Shown here piece by piece: positions 1-8,243 of a stretch of DNA of 38,726 nt. The stretch is taken from positions 1 to 38,726 of the forward strand of contig JAMXLL010000109.1 of assembly GCA_024281015.1 (NCBI GenBank), read 5' to 3'. The position numbers and the translations under genes were made by a program. This DNA is from Candidatus Binataceae bacterium (lineage in GTDB: Bacteria; Desulfobacterota; Binatia; Binatales; Binataceae). Position 1 is the stretch's first letter, and each line of letters opens with the position of its first letter. Below the pieces are notes generated by a model that was not told where the DNA came from, did no database searches, and saw nothing but the letters and a program-made list of their open reading frames with translations.

Positions 1-627
1 GATGCGCGCTTCTCAAAGTGCTGTGGCGGCGTAACCGAACGCTTTGCGACCGCGTGGGAAGACGCGGATATTCCGTATCTGGAGTCGCGGTTCGATGGCG
101 CCGGACAGCCACGCTTCTCCGGACCTGAGGAATGGATCCGCTCCAGGCCGCCAGCATACTGCAATGTGGAGAACTCGGATCTGCTATCACGCGCTCTCCC
201 AGGTTTTGACCAGGAGACCCGCGAATTTTATCGATGGCGAGTTGCCTATACGCCCGAAGAACTCGCTGAGCTGCTGCGATCCAGGCTTGGGGCAGAGCTT
301 GGTCCGATTCAGCAGATACAGCCGCTAGCTCGCGGGCCTTCCGGTCGAATCTATCAGCTGAGAATCACCGGCGAACGGGATTACCTCATTATCGGTAAGG
401 AGCTGGAGATTCGGCGCGCCTTGTCGCCGACCCATCTTTACAGCTCTGCATTCGTGGTGGATAAAGATCCAGGCCGCTTTGTCTTGACCGGAGCCGGCTG
501 GGGACACGGTGTAGGCCTCTGCCAGATTGGCGCGGCAGCAATGGCAGACGCGGGCAAGACATACACTGAAATTCTGCAACACTATTATCGCGGAACGACG
601 GTCGGCTCCTTGAACCCGAAATTGTAA
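1..627 (+). CDS. SpoIID/LytB-domain protein, C-terminal part (5' end outside window)
   Basis: The reading frame is open from base 1 and ends at TAA 625-627, so only about 208 C-terminal residues are visible and the start lies outside the window. The residues around FSKCCGGVTE at the left edge match the conserved CGG segment of the SpoIID/LytB family (peptidoglycan glycosidase or amidase-enhancer-like). The ending GAGWGHGVGLCQIGA, followed by YTEILQHYY, is the family's C-terminal signature. In sporulators SpoIID degrades septal peptidoglycan; homologues in non-sporulating Gram-negatives are usually secreted or periplasmic cell-wall proteins. Any signal peptide or N-terminal domain is not visible. 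The next gene starts 14 bases later on the same strand, so co-transcription with prmA is plausible. Family assignment is firm; exact substrate is unknown. Confidence 0.85.
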   Translation, partial: DARFSKCCGGVTERFATAWEDADIPYLESRFDGAGQPRFSGPEEWIRSRPPAYCNVENSDLLSRALPGFDQETREFYRWRVAYTPEELAELLRSRLGAELGPIQQIQPLARGPSGRIYQLRITGERDYLIIGKELEIRRALSPTHLYSSAFVVDKDPGRFVLTGAGWGHGVGLCQIGAAAMADAGKTYTEILQHYYRGTTVGSLNPKL

Positions 628-641
628 CTGCGGGGCACTCG

Positions 642-1586
642 GTGGTCCGGCTCCCGGGAGTTTTCAGTCCTATTAGCAGTCCGAGTAGCATTATTCACGT
701 GGCATCTAATGAAGCCAAAACCTACACATTGGCCGAGTTCCAGGTGCCGCCTGATAAGGCCGACGATGCGGCAGGAATCCTCGTCGCTCATGGCGCGCTC
801 GGTTGTGAGGTAAGAAGAATTAGTCGGCGCCGCGCCCGAAATGATGACAATCCAGCGCTGCTGCGCGCCTACTTCGTTCGGATAACCCCGGCAGCGCTAA
901 AAGAGTTGCACCATAAATTACAAACGGCGGGAATGCTAACTAAGGGTGCGGTGACGGAGCGTCGGGAGCTGGTCGACCCAGGCTGGGCGACAATGTGGCA
1001 GGCACGCTTCACCCCGCTGCGCATCGGCAGGCGTCTCCTGATCGTGCCCCCGTGGCACTGCGGATCCGCCTCTGATCGGATCACGGTGGTAATTCAGCCC
1101 GGACAAGCCTTCGGCACGGGGCATCATCCGTCAACTGCAGGCGCGCTTAGTGCTATCGAGCACCTGTGTGAAGCAAAGCAGATCGCGCATGCACTGGACG
1201 TGGGTACCGGTTCCGGCATATTGGCGATTGCCATGATCAAATTGGGAGTTACGGACGTGATCGCGACCGATACCGATGCTGAGGCACTGGCGAACGCAAG
1301 AGAAAACGCGAAGCTCAACAGGGTCACCGGCCGCATTGAGTTTTCCACGGCACCGGCGGGTTCATTAAAGGAAAAGTTCACCTTGGTTGTGGCGAACATC
1401 CTCAGCTCGACGCTTATCCGGATGGCGCCTGAATTGTGCGCCCGGCTCCGCTACCATGGCCATCTGGTGCTCGGAGGTATTTTGCGGCGCGAAGCTGATT
1501 TGGTTGCCCGCGCCTATACAGATGAGCTCAATTCTATAGCTCGAGACCATCATGGCGTCTGGACAACACTGATTTTTCGAAAATGA
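642..1586 (+). CDS. prmA: Ribosomal protein L11 methyltransferase
   Basis: PrmA transfers methyl groups from S-adenosylmethionine to ribosomal protein L11 in the cytoplasm. The protein shows the PrmA hallmark FGTGHHPST ahead of SAM-binding motif I (DVGTGSGILAIA), an acidic motif II (ATDTDAEAL) and the NIL motif (VVANIL) used in place of the NPPY of other N-methyltransferases. The N-terminal half is the L11-recognition domain. The longest frame starts at GTG 642 (314 residues). A second in-frame GTG at 699 would give 295 residues and fits the usual family N-terminus better; neither has a strong Shine-Dalgarno. The stop overlaps the rsmE start (ATGA), implying translational coupling of two translation-apparatus methyltransferases. 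Confidence 0.93.
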   Translation: MVRLPGVFSPISSPSSIIHVASNEAKTYTLAEFQVPPDKADDAAGILVAHGALGCEVRRISRRRARNDDNPALLRAYFVRITPAALKELHHKLQTAGMLTKGAVTERRELVDPGWATMWQARFTPLRIGRRLLIVPPWHCGSASDRITVVIQPGQAFGTGHHPSTAGALSAIEHLCEAKQIAHALDVGTGSGILAIAMIKLGVTDVIATDTDAEALANARENAKLNRVTGRIEFSTAPAGSLKEKFTLVVANILSSTLIRMAPELCARLRYHGHLVLGGILRREADLVARAYTDELNSIARDHHGVWTTLIFRK

Positions 1587-2338
1587 AGCAACCGCCGCGC
1601 TTTGCAATCTCGCCGGAATCCGCCGGTTCAACCGAACGCACGGTGCGTGTAACCGGCCGCGAACTCCATCATATGCGCAACGTGATACGTCTTAGCCCGG
1701 GCGCCGAAGTAATGCTTTACGGCGTCGATGGGCTGCAATGTAGCGGACGTATTGCCCATTTCGAGCCGGGTGCCGCGATAATCAAGATCGCTGCGGAGCC
1801 CCATCGGCAAGAGCCGGGCCGCCCACGCTTGATTCTCGCCGCAGGCCTGATTAAGGCTGCCCGGATGGATTTGCTGATCGAGAAGGCCGCCGAACTCAAC
1901 GCAGCTGAATTTTGGCCCCTCAGGTGCTGCCGTTCGGTGATGCGTGAACCAAGTTCAGACCGCCAGGAACGTTGGCGGCGTATCTCGCTGGCGGCTGCCA
2001 AACAGAGCCTGCGTTCGCGCCCGATGACTCTTCAGCCGCCGGCCCATGTCGCGGCGATGGCGGCCAAAGTAGGTAAAGCGGGGATTGCCGTGATGTGCAT
2101 CGCCGGGGCTGAGCCGCTCGGCTCCGTGATTCGCCGCCTGGCTCAGGGACCGGAGAGCTCATCCGCAGTCGTCTTGGCGGTAGGCCCAGAGGGCGATTTC
2201 ATCGATGAGGAAATCCGGGCGATGAGCGAAGCTGGTTTCGTCGCCGCTGGTGTAGGAATTAATCGTTTGCGCAGTGAGACCGCGGCGCTGGCCGCGTTGA
2301 GCATTGCCTCAGGCATTTTCGCAGAGATGGATAGTTGA
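1583..2338 (+). CDS. rsmE: 16S rRNA (uracil(1498)-N(3))-methyltransferase
   Basis: RsmE is a SPOUT-class SAM-dependent enzyme that methylates N3 of U1498 of 16S rRNA on the 30S subunit. The 251-residue product has the usual family length. It begins with the PUA-like segment (around VTGRELHHMRNVIRLSPGAE) and ends with the knotted SAM-binding motifs AVGPEGDFIDEEI and RLRSETAALAAL. A middle segment (LIEKAAELNAAEFWPL) also matches RsmE. ATG 1583 overlaps the prmA stop by four bases, and its own stop overlaps the TTG start of gshB by three bases, so prmA-rsmE-gshB form a tightly coupled transcription unit. The start is fixed by the overlap and by the canonical N-terminus. Confidence 0.94.
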   Translation: MKQPPRFAISPESAGSTERTVRVTGRELHHMRNVIRLSPGAEVMLYGVDGLQCSGRIAHFEPGAAIIKIAAEPHRQEPGRPRLILAAGLIKAARMDLLIEKAAELNAAEFWPLRCCRSVMREPSSDRQERWRRISLAAAKQSLRSRPMTLQPPAHVAAMAAKVGKAGIAVMCIAGAEPLGSVIRRLAQGPESSSAVVLAVGPEGDFIDEEIRAMSEAGFVAAGVGINRLRSETAALAALSIASGIFAEMDS

Positions 2339-3288
2339 AGAAGAAATTTGCCTTCGTGATGGATCCGCTGGAGAGCGTCCTGCCCGACAAGGACACCACG
2401 TTCGCCTTCATGCTGGAATCGCTGGCTCGTGGTCATCAGTTGTTTCATCTCGGGCTCAAGGATCTGGTCGCGCATGACAACCGCGTGTTTGGGTACGCGC
2501 GTCAGTGCGAGGTGATGCGGGAATCGCCGCATTTCCGTTTCCTCGACGATGGTGCCCAGTACCCGCTCGAGCATTTTGTCGCGATTTTCATGCGCAAGGA
2601 TCCGCCCGCCGACGCGCCTTACTTGTACGCGACCATGCTGCTCACGCTTACCGACCGCAGCCGCACTTTCATTCTCAACGAACCTGCTGGGTTGCGTGAG
2701 GCCAACGAAAAACTTTACTCGCTCAACTTTCCCGAGGCGATTCCACCCACAATCGTCACCTATAAGATCGCCCGGCTGAAACAGTTCATGGGCGAGCAGG
2801 GTGGCGAGATGATCGTTAAGCCGCTTGATGGCCACGGCGGCGAAGGCGTTTTCCATGCTCATAGCGGGGACCGCAATTTGAATGCGATCCTGGAAACCGT
2901 CACTCTCTTCGAGACCCGTCCGATTATGGGTCAGCGCTATATTCCCGAGATCCGCGACGGCGACAAGCGGCTGATCGTACTCAACGGCGAGCCGCTGGGC
3001 TGCACACTGCGGGTACCGCGCGACGATGAGCATCGCGGCAACATCCACGTCGGCGGAAACTGCATTAAGGCTGAGGTCACCGAGCGCGACCGCGAGATAT
3101 GCCGGTTGCTGCGGCCGCGGCTCGAACGTGACGGCCTTTACTTTGTCGGCCTGGATATTATCGGCAGGTACTTGACTGAAGTGAACGTCACCAGTCCGAC
3201 CGGCATCCAGGAAATTGACCGTCTCGACGGCGTTAATCTCGAAGCCAAGGTCATCGATTTTGTTGAATCACGACTGCCGCGTAGTTGA
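2335..3288 (+). CDS. gshB: Glutathione synthetase (ATP-grasp)
   Basis: GshB condenses gamma-glutamylcysteine with glycine using ATP to make glutathione. The 317-residue length equals that of proteobacterial GshB. The N-terminus (KKKFAFVMDPLESVLPDKDT) matches the family closely, which supports the TTG start at 2335 although the codon is rare. ATP-grasp features follow: IVKPLDGHGGEGVF in the phosphate-binding region and EVNVTSPTGIQEIDRL at the metal/ATP site near the C-terminus. No gamma-glutamylcysteine synthetase (gshA) is visible in the window, so the partner enzyme must be elsewhere. Translational coupling to rsmE is suggested by the overlapping TTGA. Confidence 0.94.
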   Translation: MKKKFAFVMDPLESVLPDKDTTFAFMLESLARGHQLFHLGLKDLVAHDNRVFGYARQCEVMRESPHFRFLDDGAQYPLEHFVAIFMRKDPPADAPYLYATMLLTLTDRSRTFILNEPAGLREANEKLYSLNFPEAIPPTIVTYKIARLKQFMGEQGGEMIVKPLDGHGGEGVFHAHSGDRNLNAILETVTLFETRPIMGQRYIPEIRDGDKRLIVLNGEPLGCTLRVPRDDEHRGNIHVGGNCIKAEVTERDREICRLLRPRLERDGLYFVGLDIIGRYLTEVNVTSPTGIQEIDRLDGVNLEAKVIDFVESRLPRS

Positions 3289-3300
3289 AGGAGGAATCAA

Positions 3301-4017
3301 ATGGCCGAACCGCAATCCAAGCCGGTCGCCGTGGTCATGGGAGTCGGGCCAGGCCTGGGCGCATCGCTGGCACGTCGGTTTGCTGAACAATACGCAGTTG
3401 CACTTAACGCACGGCGCCCCGATTTTTTGCGGACGCTCGCGGGTGAGATCCGCGGGCGTGGCGGACTGGCACTCGAAGCACCTGGCGACGTCGCCGATAG
3501 GGGGCAGGTCGCGGAGACCTTTAAGCTGGTCCGGCGGGAACTGGGCGAACCCGAGGTGCTGATCTTCAATGCCGCAGCAGGTCCTTTCGGCAATATCAGC
3601 GAAGTCACCCCTGAGCAGTTTGAAAATTGCATGCGGGTCAATGCCGTTGGCGCGTTTCTGTGTGCTAAAGAATGCGTGCCTGCGATGGTAGCGCGCGGGC
3701 GCGGCGTGATTCTCTTCACCGGCGCCACGGCGGGCATCAAGGCGGGTCCCCGTTCCGTTGCGTTTGGACCCGGCAATTTTGCGAAGCGAGGACTGGCCCA
3801 ATCACTGGCCAGAGACCTGGGGCCTAAGGGAATCCACGTGGCGTGGATTAACGTCGATGGCGCGATTGATATTCCAAATCGGCAACGGCCGAATCTCGCA
3901 CGGGAAGATATGCTCAGCCCTGATGCAATCGCCGGGACTTACTGGCATCTGGCCCACCAGGATCGAAGTGCATGGACAATGGAGCTGGAGGTGCGGCCGT
4001 TCAAGGAGAAATTCTAG
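3301..4017 (+). CDS. Short-chain dehydrogenase/reductase family protein with atypical active site
   Basis: The 238-residue Rossmann-fold protein has the SDR dinucleotide-binding glycine motif GVGPGLGAS (residues 14-22) and the structural NAAAG motif (about 90-94). A very strong Shine-Dalgarno (AAGGAGGA) lies 6 bases before ATG 3301, 12 bases after gshB, so it probably shares that transcript. The catalytic region is unusual. Counting back from Lys162, the position of the catalytic Tyr in the YxxxK motif is Gly158, and the preceding strand carries Thr where the catalytic Ser is usual. Related SDRs with a KFALRGLAQS-like motif also lack the Tyr. It may therefore bind NAD(P) without classical alcohol dehydrogenase chemistry, or use another residue. 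Substrate unknown. Confidence 0.85.
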   Translation: MAEPQSKPVAVVMGVGPGLGASLARRFAEQYAVALNARRPDFLRTLAGEIRGRGGLALEAPGDVADRGQVAETFKLVRRELGEPEVLIFNAAAGPFGNISEVTPEQFENCMRVNAVGAFLCAKECVPAMVARGRGVILFTGATAGIKAGPRSVAFGPGNFAKRGLAQSLARDLGPKGIHVAWINVDGAIDIPNRQRPNLAREDMLSPDAIAGTYWHLAHQDRSAWTMELEVRPFKEKF

Positions 4018-4269
4018 CATCTGCGTGGCGAGCCGGCGGCCTAAACTAATCGTCATCGTCCAATTTGTTTCTCGTTGCGTGTGCTCCTGAGTTAGCCCTC
4101 GCGAATCCCGCCGGCGGCGCAGTGTCCTTCGGCAGGCTCATACAGTGCGAACCATACGCAACAAAGACTGGGGTGGAAGCCTGATTAAATGGCGCCTTTG
4201 GCTCAATGACGCGATCAGGCTAATTTGATCGGCGCCGTGCGCTGTTCGCGCACGAGGAACAGGTGCGCG

Positions 4270-5094
4270 ATGACAACCCGCCAACAACACGAATACGCCA
4301 CCCAAATCGCCGAGGTCGACGGCCCAATCGGTTACTTAACACTCAATCGTCCGGCACGCCTCAATGCGATCAATGACGTGCTGATGCGCGAGATGATTGA
4401 GGCGCTAGGCTGGCTGGATGCTCATCCGGAGCTGCGCGTCGTCATTCTCAGAGGTACCGGCCGCGCCTTCAGCGCCGGCGCCGATCTCAAAGAAATCCCC
4501 GGTGGCCCCTCCCACGTCGAGAGCGGTAACAGCTGGCTCTATCGGCGTCGCTTCGGACAAATCGGGCGGCGGCTCCTCGATACTATTCAGAATATGCAGG
4601 CAGTTACGATCGCGCAGGTGCACGGCGCCGCGGTTGGTGGCGGCGTCCTGCTGATGGCCGCGTGCGACCTACGCGTCGTCGCTAGCGGCACTGTGATGTT
4701 CATTCCCGAAGTTGATCTGGGTACCCATTATTCGTGGGGTGCGGTGCCCTTGCTGGTCCGCGAACTAGGTCCGGCGATCACCCGTGAACTGATCATGACC
4801 TGCCGTCGCTTTACTCCCGAGGAGGCCCTTGCCTGGCGTTGGATCAATCGGGTTATTGCTCCCGATAGGCTGGCGGACGAGGTCATGCAATTGGCGCGGG
4901 AACTGGTCGCGAAGCCTTCGGTGCCCCTTGCCGTTACCAAGGACCATATTAATGCGATCATGCACGTGATGAGCGCCGGCAGTACGTCGTATGCGGACGG
5001 CGATCTGGCGATCGCGATGGCGACAGAAAAAGAAGCGCGAGCAGCGGGTGCGGCTTATGCTGAATCCAAAGTCGGCAAAACACGTCGCCGCTGA
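4270..5094 (+). CDS. Enoyl-CoA hydratase/isomerase (crotonase) family protein
   Basis: A crotonase-fold protein of 274 residues from ATG 4270, which has a GAGG 12 bases upstream; an in-frame TTG at 4225 would add 15 unlikely residues. The CoA/oxyanion-hole motifs are clear: GRAFSAGADLKEI (64-76) and HGAAVGGGVLLMAACD (118-133). Of the two catalytic glutamates of rat-type hydratase, the second is present (Glu147 in PEVDLG), but the position of the first, normally GGGCE, is Leu127. Crotonases with one acid often act as isomerases or on other acyl-CoA substrates, so hydratase activity should not be assumed. It stands alone between intergenic gaps; acyl-CoA metabolism is the safe role. Confidence 0.88.
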   Translation: MTTRQQHEYATQIAEVDGPIGYLTLNRPARLNAINDVLMREMIEALGWLDAHPELRVVILRGTGRAFSAGADLKEIPGGPSHVESGNSWLYRRRFGQIGRRLLDTIQNMQAVTIAQVHGAAVGGGVLLMAACDLRVVASGTVMFIPEVDLGTHYSWGAVPLLVRELGPAITRELIMTCRRFTPEEALAWRWINRVIAPDRLADEVMQLARELVAKPSVPLAVTKDHINAIMHVMSAGSTSYADGDLAIAMATEKEARAAGAAYAESKVGKTRRR

Positions 5095-5403
5095 ACTGCT
5101 TTTACTGTGTTTCCTGGACGGCGGGCCACACTGGAACGGGGCAGCAATACCACGGAGCCCGAACTGTCTTTCATGCGGCCAAAATAATTGACGTTAAAGG
5201 GGTTGGGAGAGTCTCGGGCAATACCGTTCTCGAAGACCGGACGCGGCAGCAGTTATTGAGATGCCGCTTAACAACGGTCACAAAACTCGGCCCATATTCG
5301 CGACTAAGACTGAGCGCCAAGGAACGGAGATTGTGCACTAACAGTATTGCCTGGCTCTGAAAGCGCGGGCAGCTCTCCAGCGGGATGTCACAAGCAGCAA
5401 TAC
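5095..5403. other. Intergenic gap between convergent genes
   Basis: This 309-base stretch separates the 3' ends of the crotonase-family gene and a VOC gene. I find no convincing ORF and no hairpin followed by a T-run. The only structure noticed is a perfect 8-base inverted repeat, AGTATTGC at 5343 and GCAATACT at 5397, 46 bases apart, which is too far apart and too short to interpret. Confidence 0.4.
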
Positions 5404-5814
5404 TCAGGGCTTGGGCAGTGGCTCGGCGCCCGGCCAGGGCTGCTCGGCAATGTCGATAACGACATTATCGGGACCGCGAAACTTAACCTCCAAGTTGCCT
5501 TGTGCACGTTCTTCCTTAGAAAATTTCATGAAACATTCCGCGCCCATCGACTCCAGCTTCTTGATGTACTCGTCAGCGTCTTCCACCACCACACCAAAAT
5601 GGTGGAGCCCGACGTAGTCAAGGCCCTTGCCAAGCTGGTCATGTTTATTGAATTTCAGGATTGCAATATTAAGTGTGCCATCGCTGAGAAAGTAGCCATA
5701 CGCAAGATCCCCGCTAACCTTTTTTACCTCTTTGAAATCGAAAGCGGTCTTGTAGAACTCAGCAGTCTTGTCAGGATCATTGGTTGCCAACGCGATATGA
5801 CGAAGTTTGGGCAA
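5404..5814 (-). CDS. VOC (glyoxalase/bleomycin-resistance/dioxygenase) family protein
   Basis: A single-domain VOC protein of 136 residues with the paired beta-alpha-beta-beta-beta pattern. It begins with MPKLRHIALATNDP, then carries LHHFGVVVED in the second half and NVVIDIAEQPW near the end. His6, His71 or His72 and Asp121 (with Glu124 nearby) lie where VOC enzymes place metal ligands. The start codon is TTG at 5814, supported by a strong Shine-Dalgarno (AGGAGG) about 8 bases upstream on the minus strand. VOC proteins catalyse lyase, isomerase, epimerase, dioxygenase or resistance functions, and the sequence alone does not say which. It is transcribed toward the crotonase-family gene and has no obvious operon partner. 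Confidence 0.88.
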   Translation of the reverse strand: MPKLRHIALATNDPDKTAEFYKTAFDFKEVKKVSGDLAYGYFLSDGTLNIAILKFNKHDQLGKGLDYVGLHHFGVVVEDADEYIKKLESMGAECFMKFSKEERAQGNLEVKFRGPDNVVIDIAEQPWPGAEPLPKP

Positions 5815-5963
5815 GGTAACTTCCTCCTACGGAGAGGGTCAGTTGACCACAGCTTTGGCTTGAGATGATGCGCCGCTTGCGCTGCTCTGGTCAAACGACG
5901 AGTTCGCAACTATATCATGCCAGCGGATCGGATATATTCGCGCATAATTCCCGTGCCGGGCCC

Positions 5964-6156
5964 GTGCTGAAGATAGGGACGTACCCTATCGTCAAGGAGG
6001 ACATCGAACGCAATCAAGCAACTCAAAACGGGCTACAGTTATGCCTGCGATGATGATCACAACTCGGACCTGGCTGGTCAGTATTTCACCGAAGACGGCT
6101 TCACGAGGAATGTTAGCGGGCATCTGGCGTCACGAGACGGGCCGTTGGTGCCTTGA
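5964..6156 (+). pseudogene. Remnant of a SnoaL-like (NTF2-fold) protein gene, frameshifted
   Basis: Two frames together encode the start of a SnoaL-like small polyketide-cyclase/dehydratase fold. One frame reads VKEDIER up to about 6012. After a shift of one base the next frame reads IKQLKTGYSYACD, then DLAGQYFTEDGF, which matches the family pattern of an N-terminal helix followed by LFTEDG. The second frame stops at TGA 6154-6156, after only about 50 residues, where a whole domain needs 120-150. No ORF continues the fold downstream. I read this as a decayed gene with at least one frameshift and loss of the 3' part. The in-frame GTG at 5964 as a start is a guess. Confidence 0.5.
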
Positions 6157-6237
6157 ATCGCCACGCAGTGACCGAGCCTATGATCTGGTACCAGAGAATC
6201 GGCGATCGGCGTCGTTGGACGAAAGGCGCATTTGTTG

Positions 6238-7071
6238 ATGCGGGGACACAGTAGGGTTGACATAGCCGATGAGTTTGCACGAGCTTTTCATCGAGTGAAG
6301 AAGCGGCGAATCCAAAGCGACGGGGTCTATCTGGGGAGGGCTCTCAAACTGCTTTGGCCAGTCGTCTGGCTCAACGCGTTCTTTGATCGCTATACCGGCG
6401 GACGACACCGACCAGCGTTTTTCGATATCGATAGTACGTTCCCCGCGCTAAACCATGTCACTCAGCATCAAGCAATCATCAAAGAGGAACTCGCCGCCAT
6501 ACTCCGGGCAAAACCCTCGATACCGAGATACCATGATATTGACTTCCTCCAATTCTCAATCTCGGGGAGGATTGATAGAGATAAAGACTGGAAAATCTTG
6601 ATGTTGTACGCGATGGGGGAGCGCCCTGCTGTCAACCGCTCTCTTTGCCCTGAAACATGCGCTCTTTTAGACCGAATTCCCGATCTGTTCCAGGCCTTCT
6701 TTTCAATTCTCGATGCGGGTAAGTCAATACCTCCCCATACGGGACCGTATCGCGGTTATCTGCGTTATCACCTGGGGCTGAAAGTGCCGAGGCGGAATCC
6801 CCCTTCGTTGCGCGTGAAGGACCAATGGTACGTCTGGCAGGAAGGCAAGGCGATATTGTTCGACGACACCTATTGTCACGAGGTGGTTAATAAAGCGGAT
6901 GAAGACCGAGTGGTCCTGGTAATCGATGTACTCCGCCCCATGCCACCGGTGCCGCGCTTCGTGAACCGACTGATAGCGCAGCGTCCAGCAAGATACGTAT
7001 ACGCTAAAGGAGTGATGAGAGTATCGCTCTTAATCAGCACTATATCCAGGATTGTTTCGCGCTCTCCGTAG
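6238..7071 (+). CDS. Aspartyl/asparaginyl beta-hydroxylase-like Fe(II)/2-oxoglutarate dioxygenase
   Basis: A protein of about 277 residues resembling the AspH/LpxO family, which uses Fe(II), O2 and 2-oxoglutarate to hydroxylate protein side chains or lipid A acyl chains. The segment IPPHTGPYRGYLRYHLGLKVP supplies the first iron-ligand His (near 167-169) and the family RYHLGL motif. Residues near 205-228 (FDDTYCHEVVN, then DRVVLVIDV) supply the second His and the 2-oxoglutarate-binding Arg. AFFDIDSTFPAL near the N-terminus is typical of these small bacterial members. Starts are ambiguous: TTG 6232, TTG 6235 or ATG 6238, with AAAGG upstream. A hydrophobic C-terminal stretch (VSLLISTISRIV) might contact membrane. 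It is not next to lipid A genes, so the substrate is unresolved. Confidence 0.85.
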   Translation: MRGHSRVDIADEFARAFHRVKKRRIQSDGVYLGRALKLLWPVVWLNAFFDRYTGGRHRPAFFDIDSTFPALNHVTQHQAIIKEELAAILRAKPSIPRYHDIDFLQFSISGRIDRDKDWKILMLYAMGERPAVNRSLCPETCALLDRIPDLFQAFFSILDAGKSIPPHTGPYRGYLRYHLGLKVPRRNPPSLRVKDQWYVWQEGKAILFDDTYCHEVVNKADEDRVVLVIDVLRPMPPVPRFVNRLIAQRPARYVYAKGVMRVSLLISTISRIVSRSP

Positions 7072-7261
7072 GTCGTATCCGTTGCCCACCCTCTCGAGAA
7101 GAGCTTTCGTATTGTCGTAACTTCTTCGACCAGCCACGCGAGATCCCCAAGCCCCCGCAACTCTTGATATGCATAGTATTCGAACGTCAATTGCATTAGA
7201 TCTTAGGTGTGCGGGACCTGAAACGACGTAACTGTATTTGATTCAATAAGAGGCTTTCGTC

Positions 7262-7951
7262 ATGGGCGTAGCAAACGGGTTAAATCATCTCGCGATCAAC
7301 ACCAAGGACATTAAGGCGCAAATCAAGTTCTTCACCGAAGTGGTCGGCGCTGAGCTCTGCGCCCTGTACTGGATGCACGGAGCGACGAAGACGTTTCATG
7401 GCTTCTTGCGGTTCAGCGACAGCTGCTCGTTTGCTTTCGTCCAGAGCCCACACACGGTAAACAGCAAGGCAGAACCCGGTGAAGCCGCCGCCGATCAACC
7501 CGGTGCGATGCAGCATGTGGCGCTGAACGTTGATACGGAAGCGGATTTGTTAGCGATTCGCGACCGCGTGCGTTCCACTGGCCATGGTATCGTGGGACCA
7601 ATCGACCACGGTTTCTGCAAGTCCATCTACATGGCTGCGCCCGAGGGCATCACGCTCGAGTTCTGTACCTCCGACGGGCGCCGCATCGATGAAGAGGCGT
7701 GGATTGACCCGGAGGTGATGACGCTCGCAGGTATAACTCGCGAGGAATTGGAGGCCTTTAAACACCCTGCTCCATTTGTCTCTCAAGGAGGCAAAGTAGC
7801 CCAGCCTCCGATCGATCCATCAAAACCGGTTCTCAAGATTCCCATTTTCAAAGCGGCACTGACGATGTCCGATCAGGAGGTGTTGGAGAAATTGAGTGAG
7901 ACCACGCCACCGGTTCAGCCCCAGCGCAAGAATGAAGTCAAAGCCGCATAG
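7262..7951 (+). CDS. VOC-superfamily protein, extradiol-dioxygenase-like
   Basis: A 229-residue protein with a VOC module in residues 1-140: NHLAINTKD (His9), MQHVALNV (His85) and GITLEFCTS (Glu133) form the classical His-His-Glu metal site of extradiol dioxygenase and glyoxalase-type enzymes. Residues after about 145 form a C-terminal extension rich in Pro, Lys and Glu, with LTMSDQEVLEKLSE, unlike the core fold. ATG 7262 is preceded by AGAGG at 7248. It lies between the hydroxylase-like gene and the amidohydrolase gene, with gaps of 190 and 292 bases, so an operon is not evident. Substrate cannot be inferred; a role in aromatic or acyl-CoA turnover would fit other genes in the window. Confidence 0.86.
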   Translation: MGVANGLNHLAINTKDIKAQIKFFTEVVGAELCALYWMHGATKTFHGFLRFSDSCSFAFVQSPHTVNSKAEPGEAAADQPGAMQHVALNVDTEADLLAIRDRVRSTGHGIVGPIDHGFCKSIYMAAPEGITLEFCTSDGRRIDEEAWIDPEVMTLAGITREELEAFKHPAPFVSQGGKVAQPPIDPSKPVLKIPIFKAALTMSDQEVLEKLSETTPPVQPQRKNEVKAA

Positions 7952-8243
7952 CTAAAGCATAGGCCCTGCGCAGGCGCCACTTCTGAACCAATCAGGCCAG
8001 CCGGCAGCGCCTTCAAAAGGCGGAGCGTCAAGGCTTTGTCCGAAAAATCAGTGCGCTGGTCTGAAGTGTTTCTTTAGATTCGACGTTCTCGACTTCTGTA
8101 TTCCGGTCACCAATTACGAGCGCTTGTTCGGGCTGGTTGATTCTGAAATAACTGACTAGAGGCTTGCACACCCTATCAGAATGCCGCCCGGCGGAACGCG
8201 AAGCATTACGTGTAAGCGGCCGCCAGGACGAGGAGGCCGATCC

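Noticed and set aside
2143-3048. Long minus-strand ORF opposite rsmE and gshB
   Set aside because: It is a shadow of two well-supported genes and has no recognisable motif.
5865-6053. 62-codon plus-strand ORF including the first half of the SnoaL-like remnant
   Set aside because: Only its last part resembles a domain and it loses frame; treated as part of the pseudogene.
6876-7196. Minus-strand ORF of 106 codons over the end of the hydroxylase-like gene (MQLTFEYYAYQELRGLGDL...)
   Set aside because: About 60% lies antisense to a well-supported dioxygenase gene, there is no recognised family and no strong ribosome site. The first 42 residues look protein-like, so a homology search would settle it.
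8008-8022. Hairpin CGCCTT-CAA-AAGGCG after the VOC gene
   Set aside because: Six base pairs and no T-run; too weak for a terminator call.
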